Shown: positions 32,716 to 37,890 of the stretch, in pieces | Numbering within the stretch: position 1 is the first letter of the stretch | Layout of the letters: each line of letters opens with the position of its first letter | DNA from: Alphaproteobacteria bacterium | GTDB lineage: Bacteria > Pseudomonadota > Alphaproteobacteria > Rhodobacterales > Rhodobacteraceae | DNA length: 37,890 bases | Assembly: GCA_030424645.1 (NCBI GenBank) | Contig: JAUHWP010000017.1 | Span: 1-37,890 of the forward strand | Direction of reading: 5' to 3' | Notes under the pieces: generated by a model | The model's database searches: none | Seen by the model: the letters and a program-made list of their open reading frames with translations, nothing else | Told to the model about the DNA's origin: nothing | Made by a program: the position numbers and the translations under genes

Positions 32716-35427
32716 TTAGTTCGGGGCGTGAAACGGTATTTTTTCAAGCGGCAGCGTCACCCGGAAAGCCGCCCCCCGCTGCCCCGGAAGATACGCGATC
32801 GAACCGCCCAGCCGGTCCATGATCTCGCGGCAGATGGCCAGGCCAAGGCCCGCCCCGCCCGCCGCCGCGTTGTCTGTCAAACGCGAGAATTTCTCGAAGA
32901 TCATCCCCTGGCTTTCGGTGGGAATGCCCGATCCGTTATCCACAAAATCAATGCGCAACACGCTGTCGCGCACCCCGACATGGATGGTCAGGCGCTTGTA
33001 TTTGGCATCGCCATATTTCGCCGCATTGGCAATCAGGTTGATAAACACCTGCGCCAGCCGGTCGGTATCCGTCGCGATGACGATCTGTTCGCGGGCGCGG
33101 TCGCGATGGATGCGCAGATCTTCAGCAACGATCAGCGACTGCGTGGCGGCGACGGCACGATCCAGAACTTTCGACAACACTTCGCGCTGCGGGTTGAGTT
33201 GCACCTGCCCGTGTTCAAGAACGCTGAGATCCAGCAAATCGTCCAGAAGCCGCGTCAGGCGCAACGCCTCGTCATGGATGATCGAAGCATGGCGCCCGGC
33301 GGTGTCAGTATCCGCGACACCCCCATCGCGCAGGATTTCCGAAAACGCGCGGATCGAGGTCATGGGCGTCCTGAGTTCATGGCTGATCTGGCTGAGAAAC
33401 GCATCTTTCTGGATCGACAGTTGCGTCAGCTTTTCATTCGCCGCCGAAAGCTGACGCGCCGTGGTCGTCAGTTCCTTCTGTTTTTCTTCCAGTTGCGACG
33501 AGTAAACCAGCATCTGCTGGGTTTCGTCAGCCACCGCCATCAGGTCATCGACGGACACCGTGGCGCCCCCCATGATCTGCGCAATCATTGCGTGGGCCGT
33601 GGCCGCCCCGACCGAGCCGGACAATTCGCGCTCCAACCGGGCAATGAAATCGGGGGTGGTATCGGGCAGGTACCCTTCCTTGCCTTGTGCCCGCGCCTGG
33701 GTCTGAAACAGCGTCTGCGCCGCATCCGCCCCCATGGTGCGTTGTGCCATGACCAACAGATCCTCGGCGGCGGCAGACGGATAAACACCGCCCTGCGTCT
33801 GGTGGGTGTGGTCCAGAACATTCACGAATTGGGCACCCTGCAAGCGCTCCAACGGACCGGGAAAGGACATGAGGGACACACCGACAAAGGCGAAGCTGTT
33901 CAGGATCATCGACCAGAACACCGCGTGCACCACGGGATCCAGCCCGGTGACGCCGAACAGGGCCTGCGGCTTGAGCCAGGAAATACCCAGCGGTCCGTCG
34001 GCCAACAGGGTTGCACTCATCAACCCGGCATCACCGAAGCTGGGCAGAAACAGCGTATAGGCCCAGACCACAAACCCGGTGATCAGCCCCGCCGCCGCGC
34101 CGTTGCGCGACGCCCCGCGCCAGAACAGGCCCCCGGCCATCGCGGGCAGAACCTGCGCGACACCGCAGAACGAGATCATGCCGATCGCGGCCAAAGCCGT
34201 GCCGCCGCCCGACATCCGAAAATACAGGTAGCCCAGCACCAGAACGCCGATGATCGACAGGCGGCGCGCGGCCAGCAGGACCTGGCGCACATCGCCGGAC
34301 ACGGTGGCTTCTTCGGGGCGTATGGACAGCCAGATCGGCATGATGACGTGGTTCGACACCATCGTCGCCAGGGCAATCGACGCCACGATCACCATCGACG
34401 TGGCCGAACTGAACCCTCCAAGGAAAGACAACATCGCCAGACCGTCACGGTCGAAGTGAAGCGGGATGGTCAGAACGAACAGGTCCGGGTTTTCCCCTGC
34501 GGGCAAGGTGCCAAGCCCGACCACGGCAATCGGGACGACAAACAGGCTCATCAAGAACAGATAGGTCGGAAAGGCCCAGGACGCGACGGCAAGCTGACGT
34601 TCACCCAGATTCTCGACCACCAGCACGTGAAACATGCGCGGCAGGGTCAGAAAGGCGGCGGCCGACAGGAAGGTCAACCCGACCCAGCGCCCCCCCGTGA
34701 TCGTCCACGCCCCATCAGGCGCCGCACGCATCGCCTCGTCCACCGCCAGGGCTATGTTTGCAGGACCGCCACCGACGCCCCAGACAACGAACACCCCGAC
34801 GGCCAGAAGGGCGACCAGCTTTACCACGGCCTCGACCGCGATGGCGGTCACGACGCCATGGTGACGCTCGTTCACGTCAAGGTTGCGGGTGCCGAACAGG
34901 ATGGTGAACAGGGCCAGCCCGCCGGCGACCCAAAGGGCGGTCGCATCCAGATCGGGCACATTCCAGCCCGCCGACCGATCACGGGCAAAGACCGAGAAGG
35001 CCAGCGTCACCGACTGCAATTGCAGGGCAATATAGGGGGTTGTCCCGATGACCGCGATCAGCGTCACGATCACACCAAGCAGGTTCGACTTGCCATAGCG
35101 CGACGACAGCAAGTCCGCGATCGAGGTCACGCGTTGCGCGCGCGCAACGCGCACCAGTTTGCGCAGGAACCACCACCAGCCGATCATTACCAGCGTCGGA
35201 CCAAGATAGATGGTCACAAACTCCAGCCCCGACCGCGCCGCATAGCCCACCGCACCATAGAAGGTCCATGCCGTGCAATAGACGGACAGCGACAAGGTAT
35301 AGATCAGCGGCGAGTTCAGAAACCGGTTCTTGTTGCGCGCCGCACTTCGGTCTGCCCCGAACGCCACCAGAAACAAGAGCATCACGTAAAGCAGGCAGAC
35401 CGCGACCAGCGTGTTGAAGCTGAGCAT
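32716..35427 (-). CDS. Sodium:solute symporter-histidine kinase fusion (CbrA/CrbS-like)
   Basis: The 903-residue sensor starts with an SLC5-type transporter domain of about 13 helices (residues 1 to about 520). A linker and a coiled coil (about 640-675) follow, then a HisKA domain with the phosphoacceptor His683 in ISHELRTPM and a HATPase domain with an N-box near 797 (INLIANAAKYG), DNGSGIP near 830 and GAGLGLAI near 860. In CbrA and CrbS the transporter domain links uptake of histidine or acetate-like solutes to signalling. The start overlaps the preceding two-helix gene as TGATG. A response regulator gene lies just upstream. The substrate is not readable from sequence. Confidence 0.93.
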   Translation of the reverse strand: MLSFNTLVAVCLLYVMLLFLVAFGADRSAARNKNRFLNSPLIYTLSLSVYCTAWTFYGAVGYAARSGLEFVTIYLGPTLVMIGWWWFLRKLVRVARAQRVTSIADLLSSRYGKSNLLGVIVTLIAVIGTTPYIALQLQSVTLAFSVFARDRSAGWNVPDLDATALWVAGGLALFTILFGTRNLDVNERHHGVVTAIAVEAVVKLVALLAVGVFVVWGVGGGPANIALAVDEAMRAAPDGAWTITGGRWVGLTFLSAAAFLTLPRMFHVLVVENLGERQLAVASWAFPTYLFLMSLFVVPIAVVGLGTLPAGENPDLFVLTIPLHFDRDGLAMLSFLGGFSSATSMVIVASIALATMVSNHVIMPIWLSIRPEEATVSGDVRQVLLAARRLSIIGVLVLGYLYFRMSGGGTALAAIGMISFCGVAQVLPAMAGGLFWRGASRNGAAAGLITGFVVWAYTLFLPSFGDAGLMSATLLADGPLGISWLKPQALFGVTGLDPVVHAVFWSMILNSFAFVGVSLMSFPGPLERLQGAQFVNVLDHTHQTQGGVYPSAAAEDLLVMAQRTMGADAAQTLFQTQARAQGKEGYLPDTTPDFIARLERELSGSVGAATAHAMIAQIMGGATVSVDDLMAVADETQQMLVYSSQLEEKQKELTTTARQLSAANEKLTQLSIQKDAFLSQISHELRTPMTSIRAFSEILRDGGVADTDTAGRHASIIHDEALRLTRLLDDLLDLSVLEHGQVQLNPQREVLSKVLDRAVAATQSLIVAEDLRIHRDRAREQIVIATDTDRLAQVFINLIANAAKYGDAKYKRLTIHVGVRDSVLRIDFVDNGSGIPTESQGMIFEKFSRLTDNAAAGGAGLGLAICREIMDRLGGSIAYLPGQRGAAFRVTLPLEKIPFHAPN

Positions 35428-35744
35428 CAGTCACGCCCCTCGGACTGTTTGGTCGGGTGCGCTGATCCCCGTGACCCGTTCGACGACGGTTCTTCATCCT
35501 CGGGGTCGTGCGACATGTCGGGCCAGCGGGTCAGCCCGCGCGAAATGACCGCGGTTGCAACAATCAGGCCAAACCATGCCGCGAACAGATACAGGCCCTG
35601 CGCGGCCGTTCCGACATCCGGGGCCAGCAGTGGCAGCAGAAACAGAAACACGCCAAGGACCGGTAAGAGCCGCGCGGCGTCTTCCAACCGGCGCCGCCGA
35701 TAGCTTTGACGCGCCAGAAACAAGGGTTCACGCCGAAACCTCAT
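35427..35744 (-). CDS. Small two-helix membrane protein paired with the symporter-kinase
   Basis: The 105-residue protein has an Arg-rich N-terminus (RQSYRRRRLE), two hydrophobic helices (about 25-43 and 47-66) and a polar, Ser/Glu/Asp-rich tail. Small two-helix proteins (YjcH/DUF485, DUF4212) are typically encoded just before SLC5 symporters such as ActP, and this one is translationally coupled to the kinase by TGATG, so it is probably an accessory subunit of its transporter domain. That is inferred from context. A perfect inverted repeat, 35745-35759, abuts the start codon. Confidence 0.75.
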   Translation of the reverse strand: MRFRREPLFLARQSYRRRRLEDAARLLPVLGVFLFLLPLLAPDVGTAAQGLYLFAAWFGLIVATAVISRGLTRWPDMSHDPEDEEPSSNGSRGSAHPTKQSEGRD

Positions 35745-35798
35745 GCGGGAACTTCCCGCTTGACCAACATGGGAATCGACCTCAGGGGCATGGCGTGT

Positions 35799-36167
35799 CT
35801 ACCCCGGCAAAAGCTCGTTCAGGGTTTCGACAACCTCGGCATTCGAGAATGGTTTGGTCATGAACCGGTTCACGCCAAGACGCTCGGCCTGTTCCCGGTC
35901 CGTGCGTTGCCCGCGGGCCGTCAGCATCAGAACCGGCAGTCTGCGGGTCAGATCATGTGCCCTCAGGTCTTGCAGAATGTCATACCCCGAGCGTCCCGGC
36001 AGCATGACATCAAGGATCAAAGCATCTGGTCGGACGTCCAGCACCGCCTGCACGGCTGTTTCACCATCGGCATGTGTTGCAACCGTCCAGCCATCACGAC
36101 TGAGAATGAAACTGATCGCTGCGACAATGTTTGGTTCGTCTTCGATGACGAGCACCTGTTTTGTCAT
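35799..36167 (-). CDS. Single-domain response regulator
   Basis: The 122-residue protein is a lone receiver domain. The acidic pocket is Glu9-Asp10, the phosphoacceptor is Asp53 (ILDVMLPG), and Thr83 and Lys105 (MTKPFS) complete the switch. It has no output domain, so it must pass its signal by protein contact, for example to a second kinase, a phosphotransferase or a regulator. GGAGGG lies 6 bases before the ATG. It lies 54 bases before the two-helix gene and kinase, which is probably its partner, and after the XRE regulator gene. Confidence 0.92.
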   Translation of the reverse strand: MTKQVLVIEDEPNIVAAISFILSRDGWTVATHADGETAVQAVLDVRPDALILDVMLPGRSGYDILQDLRAHDLTRRLPVLMLTARGQRTDREQAERLGVNRFMTKPFSNAEVVETLNELLPG

Positions 36168-36309
36168 TTATCCCTCCGCTCGGGCGGGCGGTCGCCAACC
36201 CTGTTCTGGTGAATATCGACAATGCGCTGACCCATGTCAAAACAAACCAAGGCGGCAGATGGCACGCCATCCGCGCAACCGGCGCGAAAGACCCGGCAAG
36301 CGCATGGTG

Positions 36310-37650
36310 TCACGCCGGATCGCCGGCCAGAAGCGAAGCTTCGCGTCGCGCCGCGCAATCGCCGCGGGGGCAAACCCGGCAGGACGATCCGACGGGCAGC
36401 ACCGGTCGGTCCGAACCGGTTGCCTGTGCATCGTTGAAAGGTTCGATCAGCATCATGCTTTCAAGGATAGGGGGGAGATCAAATCGCAACGCCTCGCGCG
36501 GCAGGCAGACCGCCTGGCACAGGAACCGGCGCGGTGTCGGACCCGGCATTTCGACCACCGCCCGCAATGGATGACCGGGGCGGCTGAGTGCCTGATAAAG
36601 CGGCCAGAAGGAACAGGCCGCCCCGAAGCGCGGCAAGGCGAAACCCGGCAACGCTTTGCGCAAGAGCAATGTCCCCGATCCGTCACAGGAAACCAGCCCG
36701 ACCAACGGGACATCTTCATCGCCCGGCACGAATGCCAGGCGGCGCATGACCGACGGCAAGGGTTGACGAAACTGCGCCGCCAGCTGGCTCAGATCTCCTG
36801 CGGCGTGTTTCCGTGCCGCCCGGAATGCTGCCAGCGGCATGGCGATGGCGTCCTTGGCATATTGCAGGAAGTGCTGGCGCGCGACATCCTTGGCAGCCGG
36901 GGTTTCCAGACCCTTGACCTGCGCGACCAAGGCATCGACCCGCGCCGCGACGGCATCGGCCGAAGTCCCCTCGCCCCCTTCCAGTTCAGGCAGATAATGG
37001 CCACGTCGATCCAGGAACGCGGCCAGTTCCTCGCCCGGCACAACCGGCGCCATGTCACGATCCGCCCCCGCGTCGAGATATTGCACAAGCCCCTGCGCCG
37101 CGCTGGACAGACGGCGCCCCTCGTCGCGCATATTGCCCATGAAACGCAATTGCCATTCCGGGTCGATATCGCCACCGCCGGTCAAAATCCCGACGGTAGA
37201 GCGGATCGCGGTGACAGCAGAAATCACCTCGTGCAGCGAGGCCGCCAGCTCGGGGTCATGCGTCAGCCGGTCCGACAAGGCTTCGACCAGTTGCTCCAGA
37301 TCGCGAATGCGTTGATGCTGCGCGGCCACCAGGGCGGACCAGCCGGGAAATCGCCCGGCCAGATCTTCGGACCGATGCAGCTCCGGCGCAACTTCGGGCA
37401 TCCGCTGTCCAGCCTCGCGCAAGGCGCCAAGCAAGGCCGCTTCGGCCCCTTCGGTCAGGGATCGCGGGTCAGTTTTCAGCTCACGCGCGATGTCCTGCAA
37501 CAGCTTGCCGCCTGCCCGCCGACGGTTGTGTTCGATCAGGTTGAGATAGGCCGCCGAGATACCAACGGCCACGGCGAGCGCCGATTGTTTCTGCCCCAGA
37601 AACAATCGGCGCTCGCGAATACGGCTTCCTGTCAGACGGGACTGAGGCAT
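36310..37650 (-). CDS. XRE-family short-chain fatty acyl transcriptional regulator (ScfR/RamB-like)
   Basis: The 446-residue regulator has an N-terminal XRE helix-turn-helix (about residues 7-62, LAVAVGISAAYLNLIEHNRR). A middle helical region follows (about 110-195), then the DUF2083-type C-terminal domain (CDGSGTLLLRKALPGFALPR, ACSFWPLYQALSRPGHPLR) ending in a cysteine motif at Cys424, Cys427 and Cys432. Relatives control acetate, propionate or glyoxylate-cycle genes. The ATG at 37650 has GGAAAG 5 bases upstream and is preferred over a GTG four codons earlier. Codons 12-26 contain a perfect 20-bp inverted repeat. The next gene to the right is outside the window. Confidence 0.85.
   Translation of the reverse strand: MPQSRLTGSRIRERRLFLGQKQSALAVAVGISAAYLNLIEHNRRRAGGKLLQDIARELKTDPRSLTEGAEAALLGALREAGQRMPEVAPELHRSEDLAGRFPGWSALVAAQHQRIRDLEQLVEALSDRLTHDPELAASLHEVISAVTAIRSTVGILTGGGDIDPEWQLRFMGNMRDEGRRLSSAAQGLVQYLDAGADRDMAPVVPGEELAAFLDRRGHYLPELEGGEGTSADAVAARVDALVAQVKGLETPAAKDVARQHFLQYAKDAIAMPLAAFRAARKHAAGDLSQLAAQFRQPLPSVMRRLAFVPGDEDVPLVGLVSCDGSGTLLLRKALPGFALPRFGAACSFWPLYQALSRPGHPLRAVVEMPGPTPRRFLCQAVCLPREALRFDLPPILESMMLIEPFNDAQATGSDRPVLPVGSSCRVCPRGDCAARREASLLAGDPA
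37574..37616. repeat. Perfect 20-bp inverted repeat inside the XRE regulator gene
   Basis: The left arm (37574-37593) and right arm (37597-37616) are exactly complementary over 20 bases with a 3-base CCC centre. The repeat covers codons 12-26 of the regulator, at the start of the HTH. In the mRNA it would fold into a very stable hairpin about 35 nt after the start codon. Confidence 0.95.
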
Positions 37651-37890
37651 AGAGCTTTCCACACGGCCGATCCAAGCAGACCCCCTGCAAGGATTTACAG
37701 AAATACTGACCCCTTTCCCCGTGGTTTACAAGAAATCTGTTTTATTTTAGCACCTTGGGAGAGCTTTATCCAAGCACCGGATTATTTCACCCACGATATG
37801 TAAACACGCGGGAAGATACCGTCCGTGCAGTCGATCCCCCGACCGGCCGGTCGGCGTTTCAATGCGCAGGTTGCAAACCGGACCAGAAAA
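37651..37890. promoter_or_regulatory. Upstream region of the XRE regulator and of a gene beyond the right edge
   Basis: These 240 bases contain no gene. TTTACAGAAAT (37694-37704) and TTTACAAGAAAT (37725-37736) form a direct repeat spaced 31 bases, and TGTAAAC occurs at 37799-37805. The palindrome CCGACC-GGCC-GGTCGG lies at 37839-37854, and GGTT-GCA-AACC at 37869-37879. The last resembles the TTTGCAAA-type half-sites reported for RamB-like regulators. The region is probably a divergent promoter with several operators, but I cannot place -35 and -10 boxes with confidence. Confidence 0.5.

Noticed and set aside
32557-35703. A 1048-codon open frame on the plus strand opposite the symporter-kinase
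   Set aside because: It is a GC-rich antisense shadow: the protein is dominated by Arg, Gln, His and Gly with no domain, and the opposite strand encodes a complete kinase with all motifs.
35854-37803. A 649-codon plus-strand frame opposite the receiver and XRE regulator genes
   Set aside because: Low-complexity Arg/Gln-rich translation without motifs, running through two clear minus-strand genes and their spacer.
1-37890. CRISPR arrays, insertion sequences, prophage or toxin-antitoxin modules
   Set aside because: No regularly spaced repeats, transposase-like proteins or phage genes were found; nearly all sequence is explained by metabolic and housekeeping genes.

Overview
The window is GC-rich, densely packed chromosomal DNA. 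Gene content, operon structure and protein sequence all look like an alphaproteobacterium of the Rhodobacteraceae (Roseobacter group). Supporting signs are a DUF2312/GapR protein, a PaaX-controlled aerobic phenylacetyl-CoA operon, a SPOR-dacA-tmk-holB-tatD-MBL housekeeping operon, and an XRE/short-chain acyl-type regulator beside a symporter-kinase. I see no phage, transposon, integrase or CRISPR.

Layout. 1-605: the end of an MFS transporter. 632-4129 (minus): nadA-nadB-nadC, de novo NAD synthesis from aspartate. 4268-8588 (minus): a PhnD-PhnC-PhnE-PhnE type ABC importer followed by an unusual class IIA HAD protein, with a divergent DeoR repressor (8769-9545) and a palindrome between them. 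9780-9869 (minus): tRNA-Ser(TGA). 10069-16519 (plus): a SPOR lipoprotein, D-Ala-D-Ala carboxypeptidase, tmk, holB, tatD, a PhnP-like metallohydrolase and an AEC transporter, mostly with ATGA-type overlaps. 16684-25101 (plus): thiolase-paaA-B-C-D-E-paaA-like-paaZ-paaX, the ring-epoxidising and ring-opening part of phenylacetate catabolism. 25239-25314 (minus): tRNA-Thr(TGT).

25362-37650 is mostly minus strand: an FbpB-type iron permease, a divergent degenerate sulfotransferase-like protein, gapR with a clear terminator, a small two-helix membrane protein, a bifunctional enoyl-CoA hydratase/3-hydroxyacyl-CoA dehydrogenase, a 70-aa protein with a DksA/TraR zinc-finger protein, an orphan FliM/FliN-type protein, a symporter-histidine kinase fusion with a two-helix partner, a single-domain response regulator, and an XRE regulator.

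How it fits together. PaaABCE epoxidises phenylacetyl-CoA, PaaZ opens the ring, and the thiolase makes the final cut. The fused hydratase/dehydrogenase at 28703-30796 could supply the middle beta-oxidation steps. A palindrome CCGACC-N4-GGTCGG lies upstream of that enzyme and again at the right edge, and a 10/12 match sits on the predicted paa promoter. This suggests one unseen regulator, probably TetR-like, in addition to PaaX. The right-hand block looks like a sensory unit for small carboxylates or acyl-CoA status.

The most unusual items are a PaaA paralogue inside the paa operon that has lost most diiron ligands, a perfect 20-bp inverted repeat inside the HTH codons of the XRE regulator, the shared palindrome, and a HAD protein with a dehalogenase-like DAYG motif in a phosphonate-type transport operon.
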